From: Paeniglutamicibacter gangotriensis Lz1y
Lineage (GTDB): Bacteria > Actinomycetota > Actinomycetes > Actinomycetales > Micrococcaceae
DNA: 64,000 nucleotides
Assembly (NCBI RefSeq): GCF_000348945.1
Contig: NZ_AOCK01000002.1
Coordinates: forward strand, 1-64,000
Reading direction: 5' to 3'
The notes below the pieces were generated by a model. It did no database searches, had not been told where the DNA came from, and saw nothing but the letters and a program-made list of their open reading frames with translations. The stretch's first letter is position 1, and each line of letters starts with the position of its first letter. This document shows, piece by piece, positions 27,838 to 36,843 of this stretch. The position numbers and the translations under genes are program-made.

Positions 27838-28881
27838 GTGAACGAGCAGAACTTGGATATAAAGGTGCCGGAATCAGTTCTGATTACCGGGGGGACCGGT
27901 AGCTTTGGCCACCGAATGGTGCGGCATCTTCTTGATACGGGATCCGGCCGGGTTCACGTACTGAGCCGAGATGAAGCCAAACAGGATCAGATGCGTCACG
28001 ACCTAGGTGACGATCGCATCCGCTACTTTATCGGTGACGTCAGGGATTACGATAGCGTCGTAGCAGCGACGCGCGGGGTGAGCCACGTTTTTCATGCGGC
28101 CGCCCTAAAGCAGGTACCGTCAGCCGAGTTCTTCCCGATGCAAGCGGTCAAAACCAACGTCCTAGGCAGCCAGAACGTCATTCGTGCCGCCGAAGCAGAA
28201 GGCGTGGAATCCGTAGTTTGCCTTAGCACTGACAAAGCCGTTTATCCGGTCAATGCAATGGGAATGACGAAGGCGCTAATGGAGAAAGTGGCGCAAGCTC
28301 ATGGACTCGAAAACCCCAATGCTCGCACCACTGTATCGTGCGTACGTTACGGAAACGTCCTTTATTCGCGAGGCAGCGTAGTTCCGCTCTTCATCGCCCA
28401 GCTCAAGCAGGGCAAACCGATCACGGTAACCGATCCGAACATGACTCGTTTCATGATGAGCCTGGACCAAAGCGTGGACCTGGTGACCTATGCATTCACC
28501 CACGCAGAGCAGGGAGACTTGTTCATTCGGAAAGTTCGCGCCTGCACGGTTGGTGACCTGGCCACGGCGGTCAGCGAACTGTTTGAACAGCCAACAAAAC
28601 TTAAAGTCATCGGGACCCGGCATGGGGAGAAGCTTTCCGAGCAATTGGCCACGCGTGAAGAACTGGCGCGTGCCTTTGACCACGACACCTATTTCCGTGT
28701 GACCGCGGACAAGCGTCAGCTGAACTACAAGGCATTCTTTGAGCAGGGGCAAAAAGAGGTCAGCGTCTATGATGACTACGACTCTCATACGTCTAGTCGG
28801 ATGAATGTTGACGAGACAAAGGAATTGTTGCTCAGTTTGCCGGAAGTACGACGTGAGTTAGAGGGATGGGCCGCGCGATGA
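27838..28881 (+). CDS. capE: UDP-GlcNAc 4,6-dehydratase / 5-epimerase (CapE type)
   Basis: An SDR enzyme of about 347 residues. The NAD site is VLITGGTGSFGHRMVRHLL, then HVFHAAALKQVPSAEFFP, LSTDKAVYPVNAMGMTKALM (M-x-x-x-K in place of Y-x-x-x-K, as in CapE/FlaA1) and VRYGNVLYSRGSVVPLF. It makes the 4-keto-6-deoxy intermediate of L-sugars. The start is placed at GTG 27838 after ATGGAGAC; a longer frame from 27796 overlaps the previous gene. It is followed by capF and capG homologues in overlapping order, which fixes the pathway as UDP-L-FucNAc synthesis. Confidence 0.9.
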   Translation: MNEQNLDIKVPESVLITGGTGSFGHRMVRHLLDTGSGRVHVLSRDEAKQDQMRHDLGDDRIRYFIGDVRDYDSVVAATRGVSHVFHAAALKQVPSAEFFPMQAVKTNVLGSQNVIRAAEAEGVESVVCLSTDKAVYPVNAMGMTKALMEKVAQAHGLENPNARTTVSCVRYGNVLYSRGSVVPLFIAQLKQGKPITVTDPNMTRFMMSLDQSVDLVTYAFTHAEQGDLFIRKVRACTVGDLATAVSELFEQPTKLKVIGTRHGEKLSEQLATREELARAFDHDTYFRVTADKRQLNYKAFFEQGQKEVSVYDDYDSHTSSRMNVDETKELLLSLPEVRRELEGWAAR

Positions 28882-29978
28882 GGATGGTACTTACAGGGGC
28901 CGGGGGGTTTCTTGGGTGGCATACGCAACTCCGCGCGTTTGCGACGAATGGCATTACCCTCGATCGCTTGAGTCTCCGCGAGAGCTTTGACGCCAGCGGC
29001 GCCAGTACCGTGCTGAATGGTGCCGACCGAGTTGTCCACATTGCTGGTGTCAACCGCGGAACAGACGAAGAAGTCGAGAATGGCAATATCCATCTCGCTG
29101 AACAGCTCGTAGCTGCGCTAAAGGCGACTCAACAAAAGCCTCGAACAGTCGTCTATGCTAATTCCATCCAGGCCACGTTGGATAATCCGTATGGCCGGGG
29201 CAAGCAAGGCGCCGCAGAGATCCTTAGAGCCGCATGCGACCAACTCGGTATCGTATTGCTGGATCTCAAGCTACCCAATTTGTTCGGGGAAGAAGGAAAG
29301 CCGAAATATAATTCAGTGGTTGCCACATTCGCTCATCAGGTGGCAACCGGTTCAACACCTGTAGTTGCCGAGGACAGGGAGTTGACGTTGATGCATTCGC
29401 AGGAAGCGGCCCGGCTCTGCCTTGAAGCAACCACCGAGCTGGAAATGGAGACCGCAGCGGTCAGAATCCTCAGCGTTTCTGAGATTGCTCAGACGTTCAT
29501 GGAATTTCACAGGCACTACGTGGTCGGCGAGCTGCCCGCCCTAGCAGATACCTTTGCACGTGATCTATTCAATGTCTACCGCGCGGCCGTCTTCAAGCAT
29601 CGCCCGGTGATAAAGTTCGAAACGCGAGCAGATGACCGTGGGTATTTGGTGGAAACCATGAAAAGTCACGGAGGTGAGGGCCAGACTTTTTTCTCCACCA
29701 CAAAGTCGGGTATAACTCGCGGCGACCATTTCCATCTGCGCAAGATCGAGAGATTCGTCGTTCTGAGCGGTGAAGCCACTATACGACTGCGAAAAATGTT
29801 CACAACCGACGTTCTTGAGTTCGCTGTCAGCGGGTGTAAGCCGGTGGCTATCGACATGCCCGTGGGATGGGTCCACAGCATCACCAATACAGGCAAAACG
29901 GATCTTTTCACGCAGTTTTGGACTAACGAAATATTCGATTCGTCCGATCCCGACACCTTTTACGAGAAAGTTCTGTGA
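28878..29978 (+). CDS. capF: Bifunctional capsular reductase/cupin CapF
   Basis: 366 residues with two domains. The N-terminal SDR reductase domain has LTGAGGFLGWHTQLRAFATN and ADRVVHIAGVNRGTDEEVE, then PRTVVYANSIQATL and YGRGKQGAAEIL. The C-terminal cupin (about 250-366) begins FETRADDRGYLVETMKSHGG and has SGITRGDHFHLRKIERFVV, with the metal His residues, and PVGWVHSITNTG. CapF reduces C-4 and epimerises C-3 in UDP-L-FucNAc synthesis. The start ATG overlaps the capE stop. Confidence 0.93.
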   Translation: MRMVLTGAGGFLGWHTQLRAFATNGITLDRLSLRESFDASGASTVLNGADRVVHIAGVNRGTDEEVENGNIHLAEQLVAALKATQQKPRTVVYANSIQATLDNPYGRGKQGAAEILRAACDQLGIVLLDLKLPNLFGEEGKPKYNSVVATFAHQVATGSTPVVAEDRELTLMHSQEAARLCLEATTELEMETAAVRILSVSEIAQTFMEFHRHYVVGELPALADTFARDLFNVYRAAVFKHRPVIKFETRADDRGYLVETMKSHGGEGQTFFSTTKSGITRGDHFHLRKIERFVVLSGEATIRLRKMFTTDVLEFAVSGCKPVAIDMPVGWVHSITNTGKTDLFTQFWTNEIFDSSDPDTFYEKVL

Positions 29979-31120
29979 ATACCTTGAGCACCCGTTCCAA
30001 ATTGAAAGTCGTGACCGTCGTTGGGACCCGGCCAGAGATCATTCGTCTATCATGTGTCATCCAGAGGTTGGAAGAGGCTACCGAGCATGTCCTGGTCCAC
30101 ACTGGTCAGAACTATGACTATGAATTAAACGGTGTCTTTTTCGAGGACCTTGGGCTACGTCGTCCCGACCATTTCCTCGAAGCTGATACATCATCGCTTG
30201 GTGCGGTTCTAGGTGACGTCTTGAAAGGAACTGAACGCATCCTGATCGAGGAAAAGCCAGACGCAATGGTGGTTCTAGGAGATACCAACAGTTGCATTTC
30301 CGCACTTATAGCCAGACGTATGAAAGTGCCTGTTTACCACCTTGAAGCGGGGAACCGGTCCTTCGACCCCAACGTCCCCGAAGAAATCAACCGACATCTG
30401 GTGGATCACGTCAGTGACTATAACCTTGTCTACACCGAGCACTCGCGACGCAACCTACTTTCCGAGGGACTCCACCCGAAGAACATTCTGTTGATGGGGT
30501 CGCCGATTGCAGAAGTACTTGCGACGTATGGCGGTGCAATACGAGAATCCAGTATTCTCGAAGACCTGAGACTCACTCCCCGACGTTACCTGTTAGCAAG
30601 TGTTCACAGAGAAGAAAACGTAGACCGGGCAGATCGTTTGCGTTTAGTGCTGGATTCGCTCCAGGCTGTTGCAGAGGAACGGGACATGCCAATCCTAGTG
30701 TCAACTCATCCGCGAACGAGACAACGGATAGAGAAGTTTGGTCTCGAATATGGTTCAAGGATCAAGCTTCACAAACCGCTGGGATTCCTTGACTACAACA
30801 AGCTTCAAATGGAAGCACACTGCGTGATCTCTGATTCGGGGACGATCTCGGAAGAATCCACGATGTTGGGCTTTCCCGCCGTGACACTTCGGGATGCCAT
30901 CGAGCGACCAGAAGCCCTAGATACCGGTGGGATCATAAGTACGGGTCTGACGCCGGGCGATGTGGTGGATGCGGTTCAACTGACTGTCCGCCAACATGAG
31001 GTTGACGGACCAGCAGTTGTGCCTTCTGACTATCAGATTCAGGACTCATCACGCCGTGTGGTCAATTTCATTCGTTCCACTGCTCGAACTCATCATGCTC
31101 GTCAGGGAATACGGATATAG
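29975..31120 (+). CDS. capG: UDP-N-acetylglucosamine 2-epimerase-like enzyme (CapG/WecB family)
   Basis: 381 residues with the GT-B-like fold of non-hydrolysing 2-epimerases. Motifs are VVTVVGTRPEIIRLSCVIQR at the start, LVHTGQNYDYELNGVFFED, VVLGDTNSCISALIARRM, VYHLEAGNRSFDPNVPEEIN and SDSGTISEESTMLGFPAVT. Placed directly after capE and capF, it most probably performs the last C-2 epimerisation to UDP-L-FucNAc (CapG role), rather than making UDP-ManNAc. It is the last gene before an AT-rich gap. Confidence 0.93.
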   Translation: MNTLSTRSKLKVVTVVGTRPEIIRLSCVIQRLEEATEHVLVHTGQNYDYELNGVFFEDLGLRRPDHFLEADTSSLGAVLGDVLKGTERILIEEKPDAMVVLGDTNSCISALIARRMKVPVYHLEAGNRSFDPNVPEEINRHLVDHVSDYNLVYTEHSRRNLLSEGLHPKNILLMGSPIAEVLATYGGAIRESSILEDLRLTPRRYLLASVHREENVDRADRLRLVLDSLQAVAEERDMPILVSTHPRTRQRIEKFGLEYGSRIKLHKPLGFLDYNKLQMEAHCVISDSGTISEESTMLGFPAVTLRDAIERPEALDTGGIISTGLTPGDVVDAVQLTVRQHEVDGPAVVPSDYQIQDSSRRVVNFIRSTARTHHARQGIRI

Positions 31121-31435
31121 AGTTGGGAAATAATAAAATCATAAAAACACTCTATTCAATCCATTTTTCGTAGTATCTTTATGACGTCAAAATTTCATGC
31201 AACAATGCGAGAGGTTTGTAATAACGCATTTAGAAGCACAAAAATTTTGATTCTTTATAATAACAATTATTTTATAGGACTCTAACTAAAAGACCTCCAG
31301 TTAGAATCGAAGTCGAGCATAACCATGTGGTTTGACAATATATATTCGACCGATCTTAAACGATATATGTCACTCGTTGTGTATAATGAATATTTTCATA
31401 AATAAATTATAATTTTGAAAGATTGATGAACGCAA
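31121..31435. other. AT-rich intergenic block inside the capsule locus
   Basis: About 315 bases, dominated by A/T runs, between capG and a glycosyltransferase, in strong contrast to the surrounding high-GC genes. No open frame with a recognisable product was found. It probably contains a promoter for the downstream pair, and marks a junction where a gene block of different origin was joined. Confidence 0.5.
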
Positions 31436-32566
31436 ATGAAAATTGCCATTCTGTGCACAGGATTTCCGCCAGCGTATTTGGGGGGTGGTCCTATTAGGAC
31501 AATAACCGCCATGTTAACTTGGGCGGATCCGCGGCACGACGTCGTGGTTGTCACCAACAATTTTGACGTGGGCTCGCCGGAACCGCTCGTGGATCTGACT
31601 GACAGGTGGCATAAGTGGGGCATGGCTAACGTCAAATATCTGCCACGAGGGATGAAAGGTCTGATTCGAGGCATACGCACAGTATTTCGTTCTCGCCCCG
31701 ATGCCATTTATGCGAATAGCTTCTTTAGTCCTCGATTTTCAATCGTATTTCAGATCCTCAATAAAGTCAATAGATATTCAGTTTTGGTAATCGCGCCGCG
31801 TGGAGAGCTTGATCCAGGTGCCCTAGCACAAAAAGCTGTCAAAAAACGTGCTTATATCGCTTTGTCTCGCGCGCTAGGAATAACACAGAACGCTATTTGG
31901 CATGCTTCATCTACTCTTGAACTAAAGAATATAGAAATGGCTTTGGGACACAAAGTTCGAAGCATAGTCCGTGAAAATGACACCCTATTACCCGAGCAGG
32001 CCTTGCCAGCTAAAGAGCCCGGAAATACTTTGAGTCTCGTAAGTCTTTCTCGAATTTCGCGGAAAAAGAATATCCATGTTCTTCTGATTGCTCTTTGCGC
32101 AGTCAGAGAAGTGGTCAGTCTTGACATCATTGGTCCGGCTGAAGACGAGAGTTACTTTGCGGAATGTCAGGAAATCGTCCAGCGGCTTCCTCCCAACATT
32201 CACGTTCGCTTCGTTGGATCAATCGAGGCCCCACTCATAGTTGATCGTCTGAACGGCTACGATCTCATGGTGTGCCCGACATCGGGTGAAAACTTTGGGC
32301 ATGTCATTGCAGAGAGTCTGGCGGCTGCGTGCCCTGTCATGTGCGCCGATGTGACACCGTGGACTAAAACTCTCCGTACTGGGGGAGGCGTTATTGTAGA
32401 CACCCATGACCATATTGGATGGGCGCAGAGCATTACTGAATACTCCCAGGGGGGTGCCGCATTTTGGCGGGAACGTCGTGAAGAATCAAGACGGGCCTAT
32501 TCAGCTTGGACAGCGGGCCGGACTGAGCCACACTTTTTCGACTTGCTTGAGAATGAGATCTTGTGA
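31436..32566 (+). CDS. Glycosyltransferase, GT4-like
   Basis: 376 residues. The N-terminus MKIAILCTGFPPAYLGGGP carries the GG-P donor/acceptor loop of GT4 enzymes. The C-terminal Rossmann domain has LVSLSRISRKKNIHVLL, IIGPAEDESYFAECQ and GYDLMVCPTSGENFGHVIAE, the last containing the E-x7-E-like nucleotide-sugar motif. It is lower in G+C than nearby core genes. It overlaps the flippase gene by 4 bases. It probably adds one sugar to the lipid-linked repeat unit. Confidence 0.88.
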   Translation: MKIAILCTGFPPAYLGGGPIRTITAMLTWADPRHDVVVVTNNFDVGSPEPLVDLTDRWHKWGMANVKYLPRGMKGLIRGIRTVFRSRPDAIYANSFFSPRFSIVFQILNKVNRYSVLVIAPRGELDPGALAQKAVKKRAYIALSRALGITQNAIWHASSTLELKNIEMALGHKVRSIVRENDTLLPEQALPAKEPGNTLSLVSLSRISRKKNIHVLLIALCAVREVVSLDIIGPAEDESYFAECQEIVQRLPPNIHVRFVGSIEAPLIVDRLNGYDLMVCPTSGENFGHVIAESLAAACPVMCADVTPWTKTLRTGGGVIVDTHDHIGWAQSITEYSQGGAAFWRERREESRRAYSAWTAGRTEPHFFDLLENEIL

Positions 32567-33798
32567 ATTCTAGAGGCGTACGAAGCATGGCGCTCCAAGT
32601 AAAACGTGGGCTTTCGAGCAGATACTTTCGGGCGATCATAGTCTCTGGATTGGCCAGCCTCGCGCCGACAATTGTGACATTGGCATTGGCCAGATCTGGG
32701 ACGTTAGACCCGCTGGGACTATTTGGGGCGATGTACGCAGTCTTCTTATTGGTCCAACAGCTAATGAGGGACATGTTCGTAAACGCCTTCTTGGCTCATA
32801 AACCGTCGATTGTGGATCAGAGGCTTAAAGCAGGTGTGGTATCGCTGGCGGGATTGGTCGTCGCCGGCTTATTGCTTCTCATTTCCATGCCAATGCAATC
32901 ATTGCATTTTGCGGTTCTTGGTGCTTGTCTCCACGGAATATTGCTTGGATCTTACTTTCGCACCCTTGATCTGAGCTTGGGCAACGGCCGATCAGCGTTA
33001 ATGCAGGAAATGGCGGTCTTTTGCTCGGTACTAGTCGCAGGTATCGCGTCCGTTCTGTATGGAACCAGTGGATTCTCCGTTGTGATTACATGGGCGGTGT
33101 CCTACGCGCTGGTGGGTTATATCTCTAGCTGGAAGGCGAAACTCCGGGTAGTACCACGGTGGGAAATGACACCACAAGAATCCCGAACTGGCCGTGGGTT
33201 TGGGTTCCAAGGCTTAGTAGGTTCGGGTTCCGTTCACGTGTTGACATTGCTACTAACCACGGTATCGACTGCAGTGGTCGGCGTATTTCGAGTCAGCAGT
33301 ACATTGCTGGGGCCCGCTAATCTGATTAGCAGTGCATTGCAACCGATCCTAATCGGTTCTCTTTCTGACGGAAACGGCCCCCGGACAATTGCTGGGGGTG
33401 CTGCAGTCGATTGGCCACGTGCAAAAGTATCCGCTGTAGTACTTCCGGTGGTTGTATCTCTAGTTTGTCTGGCACTATTGGGTGTGGGCTCTTTTTGGGG
33501 CGCCCTTCTATTCCCTGGCTTATGGGAAACGGCATCCCCAATCGTTGCTGTGATGTTTTGGGATGTCATTATTGTCGCAATTGGCTTGGTTCCTCAAACA
33601 ATCCACCGAATCACGTGGGCAAGTAGGCCTGCGTTGCTGATAAGTATTCTGAGTGCTTCAATTCGTATTCCAGCTGTGCTAATTGGGGCCGTGGTTTTTG
33701 GAGCCATCGGTGCCGCATATGGATTCTTAATTGTTACAGTAATAAATACTGCTTTACTTTGGTTGTCATGTCTTCGTTTGATTAGAAATAAAATATGA
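32563..33798 (+). CDS. Polysaccharide repeat-unit flippase-like membrane protein
   Basis: 411 residues with about twelve hydrophobic segments, for example FRAIIVSGLASLAPTIVTLA, GVVSLAGLVVAGLLLLISMP and VSAVVLPVVVSLVCLALLGV. Size, topology and position behind a glycosyltransferase suit a Wzx-like exporter of undecaprenyl-linked repeats (MVF/MATE superfamily). Sequence motifs in this family are weak, so the call rests mainly on topology and context. Alternatives are a polymerase or another transporter. No ligase-type loop was seen. Confidence 0.65.
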   Translation: MNSRGVRSMALQVKRGLSSRYFRAIIVSGLASLAPTIVTLALARSGTLDPLGLFGAMYAVFLLVQQLMRDMFVNAFLAHKPSIVDQRLKAGVVSLAGLVVAGLLLLISMPMQSLHFAVLGACLHGILLGSYFRTLDLSLGNGRSALMQEMAVFCSVLVAGIASVLYGTSGFSVVITWAVSYALVGYISSWKAKLRVVPRWEMTPQESRTGRGFGFQGLVGSGSVHVLTLLLTTVSTAVVGVFRVSSTLLGPANLISSALQPILIGSLSDGNGPRTIAGGAAVDWPRAKVSAVVLPVVVSLVCLALLGVGSFWGALLFPGLWETASPIVAVMFWDVIIVAIGLVPQTIHRITWASRPALLISILSASIRIPAVLIGAVVFGAIGAAYGFLIVTVINTALLWLSCLRLIRNKI

Positions 33799-34275
33799 AA
33801 TAAAACTAAGTGTGCATTATCGTAATCTAAAGCAACGTGATTATGGCTTAAAATACTTTTTGTAGGAATTGAACTTATAATCGCATTTTAATGATAACTT
33901 GACTTGATGTTGTTATAACCGCAAGCTTCGATTGAATATCAAGAGGGATGCTTGCATTTCCATGAAGAACGGTCGAGGATCCTGCTCAGTAGTGGCGGCC
34001 AGAGCGGGTGAAACTTAAAGTGATGTCCCGAGAGAATGCATGCCAACTGCGCGGATAACCGCGGCCAAGTCGGCATATTTGACATTACATTTCGGCAAGC
34101 TTTTGGACTATAAGTCATCGATGGCGCTTCGATTGGAACAATGTTTTTCGGAACCTGGACAGATCATCGTCAGGCCGGAGCTCACTTGGTGTCGTATGAA
34201 TTTTTGTATACCGCAGTCTGATGATGAGAATCGACTTCGGTTCATCAAGTGGCGTTACCGCGGAGTAGAAGACGT
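33799..34275. other. AT-rich non-coding gap after the flippase
   Basis: About 480 bases. The first 180 are very A+T-rich, and composition then returns towards normal. A short frame at 34040-34285 has no ribosome site or family motif and is not accepted. Nothing else is supported. It may be what remains of a gene at the end of the capsule operon. Confidence 0.45.
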
Positions 34276-34875
34276 TCACACCTGAGTTGCATGGGCCAGT
34301 TCAAATTCGACGATTGTCCTGAGTGAAGGTAGTAATTCGTCCACCATGCGTTCGTAGACCGCATCGTTTTGCCGATAGGGATCAACGACATCCATGCTTC
34401 CGCTGAGTTTCATTCGGGCGGAGTGGCGATTTAGGGGAGCAATCTTGAGAAGTGTCACCCATCGTTCCAAAACCGCTGCAGGCCGATTGCCACTTGGGAA
34501 CGATACGCTTGAATTTGCCATCAATTCAACGAGTACAGCAGCAAATTCACGGATCGTGTATGTGCGCTTTAAGAGCTTGGGACTTAGCTGAACAATTTGG
34601 CTACGGTGCGCGTCGGTCAGCGCAAGTACGAGATCGACTTCACTCGCCATATCAGACGTTAGTTGACGTGCCGAGAATCCATCGGCCGAGATTCCAATGT
34701 CTCTAAGTTTGTTTGACGCGCGATCGTCCATCTGATGTCCGGCCAATGCATGCGTTCCTGCACTTTGAATATCGAACGATCTAGGTGAGAGGCGGTTCAA
34801 TTCGGATTGAAGAAATAGTTCGGCATAAGGTGATCGGCAAATGTTGCCGGTGCAGACTGTGAGGATCCTGATCAT
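34276..34875 (-). CDS. Low-molecular-weight protein-tyrosine phosphatase
   Basis: 199 residues. The P-loop is VCTGNICRSPYAE (C-x5-R-S) at residues 8-20, and the general-acid loop is VVDPYRQNDAVYE near residue 170. QSAGTHALAGHQMD and TSDMASEVDLVLALTD are also typical. In capsule loci such enzymes dephosphorylate the tyrosine cluster of the BY-kinase (here at 38220). The gene is opposite in direction to the capsule operon and the kinase. It is slightly longer than the common 150-residue form because of an insert around residues 120-160. Confidence 0.9.
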   Translation of the reverse strand: MIRILTVCTGNICRSPYAELFLQSELNRLSPRSFDIQSAGTHALAGHQMDDRASNKLRDIGISADGFSARQLTSDMASEVDLVLALTDAHRSQIVQLSPKLLKRTYTIREFAAVLVELMANSSVSFPSGNRPAAVLERWVTLLKIAPLNRHSARMKLSGSMDVVDPYRQNDAVYERMVDELLPSLRTIVEFELAHATQV

Positions 34876-34970
34876 GACTTGATCTTAGCCAATCCGGCAG
34901 GCCTTTCATCGAAGGTAACGAGTGAGCCGTCGCAAAAAACGACGGCGTTTGCCCTTGGATTCTAGGGGTC

Positions 34971-36834
34971 GTTGCAACACCAGTGTTCAGCTAGCTATAA
35001 GTAAACCACGAAGTCGTTCGGCAGGGCTATCCCAGCCGAGCGACCTGCGCGGACGGTTGTTGAGTCGCTGCTCAACGAATTTGAGGTCCGCCGGACCGTG
35101 GACCGACAGGTCGGTGCCCTTGGGGAAGTATTGGCGCAGCAGCCCGTTGGTGTTTTCGTTGGAGCCGCGCTGCCAGGGGCTGTGCGGGTCGCAGAAGTAG
35201 ACATTTATGCCGGTGGCGATGCCGAAGCCCTTGTGGTTGGCCTTTTTCACGCCTTGGTCCTAGGTCAGTGACCCGCGCAACTGCGCCGGGAGGCTGCCCA
35301 TGGTTTTGATCAGCGCATCCCGCACCGTTTCGGCTGTGTGGTCCCCGTCCAGGTGGACCAGCATGACGTTGCGGGTTTTGCGTTCCACGAGGGTGACGAT
35401 GGCCGATCCGCTATGGGCTCCAACCGCCAAATCCTCTTCCCAGTGCCCCGGGATTGCGCGGTCTTCGACCTCTGCGGGGCGTTCGGAGATGTTGACCATC
35501 GGGTCGCGGAATCGGCTGGCGCGTTTTTCGGGGCTCTTATGTTTTTTGCGATAGGTGCGTCCGGTGCACAGGGCTGGCTTGGCCGCACGTCAGAGCCCGC
35601 CGCGAGACGGCACATAGATGGCTTGGTAAATGGTTTCGTGGGTCGCGCGCATCCGGAGGTCATGGGGGTGGTCCTTGATGAGGCAGTTGGAAATTTGTTC
35701 CGGGGACCAGTCTTCCTTCAGCATCTTCTCCACGTAGTCCCGCAGCGGGCCGGGTTCCGCCAGCTTGCTGGACTTGAAGCGGGCCCTGCGGCCGGCCGCA
35801 GCCCGGTGGGTGCCGTGGGATATGTACCCGAGCTTCGGATGCCGGTTCCGCGCAATCTCGCGGCTGATCGATCCCGGGCAGCGGCCCAGCTCCCGAGCGA
35901 TCGCCCGTTGCGAATCGCCCCGGGACAGCATATCGGCGATGGTTTCCCACTCTTGCACTGACAGGTAGCGGGAGCTGATCTCCTGTTCCACGACAGCCAA
36001 CGGCGTCGGGTGTGGCGAGCCTGCAGGAATGCCGAGCGGAGCGTACGTGGACGTATTTTCTTGCTCCGTAAAAGATGTAGTCACCTCAAGGTTATACGCC
36101 AGCGGAGGCGTATCCGGGTAAACGTACCGCCCATCGATCTTCACCATGCCGTCGTCCCAGCGCTGCCCGGTCCTCGAGACCACTCCGACGCTCGTTGCCG
36201 CTTCCTGACGGCTGAGTCCCAGCGCGCGCAGACGCAGGTATTCTTCCTTCCGTCCCGGAATCACCTTCGGCTTGGACTTGCCGTGCTTGCGAGCCCAGTT
36301 GAAACACGTGCTGCGGTTCAAGCCCAGCCGGGCGGCAGTGCCGTCCACGGAGTCCAGCTCGGCCAGTACGACGAAGAACTCATCCTTCTGCGCCTGTGTG
36401 TACTTGCGCGAGGGTCCCTCTGCTCGTGGCTTTTTATCCACGGCGCCGGACTTATATGCCCAGTCGAAGGCTGTCGGCACGGGCATTCCCACTTCCCTGG
36501 CTGCCGCACTGATGTTACCCAAACGGTCTAGAGCAACCAGGAATTGATCCCTGTCATCCTGCGTGAATTACCGTTTGGTGTTTCCGGCGGAGAACCCGGC
36601 GGCACGGGCCCAATCGTAGCCGGTGGGCCGCGGTATCCCGATGTCCCGGGCAGCCTTGGTGACACTGCCCCAACGTTCCAGTGCGTCAAAGAAACGGTTC
36701 TTGTCCGCTTGCGTATAACTACGGGGCTTGGGGCCACCTACGGCGACAGGCGCGGAACCCAATTTTTTCCTTAGAGGCAATTTTTTCCTTAAGGAAAGAT
36801 CTTGAATTGATTCGTCGGTCACGTTCGTTGCAAC
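34971..36834 (-). mobile_element. IS30-family element, decayed
   Basis: A single transposase-coding region of IS30 type (34987-36822). GTTGCAAC occurs near both ends (34971-34978 and 36827-36834) and may belong to the terminal repeats, but the outer ends could not be fixed. Its insertion appears to have removed the 5' part of the transposase gene that starts at 36844. Confidence 0.6.
34987..36822 (-). pseudogene. IS30 transposase with three in-frame stop codons
   Basis: One uninterrupted reading frame of about 610 codons contains TAA at 36568-36570, TGA at 35590-35592 and TAG at 35260-35262, and no frameshift. Repeated helix-turn-helix segments come first (GSVTKAARDIGIPRPTGYDW, then NISAAAREVGMP and GTAARLGLNRSTCFNWA). 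Next comes the IS30 HTH (SRGDSQRAIARELGRCPGS) and the DDE core: HWEEDLAVGAHSGSAIVTL, LT*DQGVKKANHKG, and FCDPHSPWQRGSNENTNGLL with the catalytic Glu. The TGA probably replaced an Arg CGA and the TAG a Trp codon. No functional transposase can be made. Confidence 0.9.
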
Positions 36835-36843
36835 TCCCGGAGA

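Noticed and set aside
34040-34285. An 81-codon plus-strand frame before the phosphatase
   Set aside because: No ribosome site, no family motif, and it runs into the convergent phosphatase gene.
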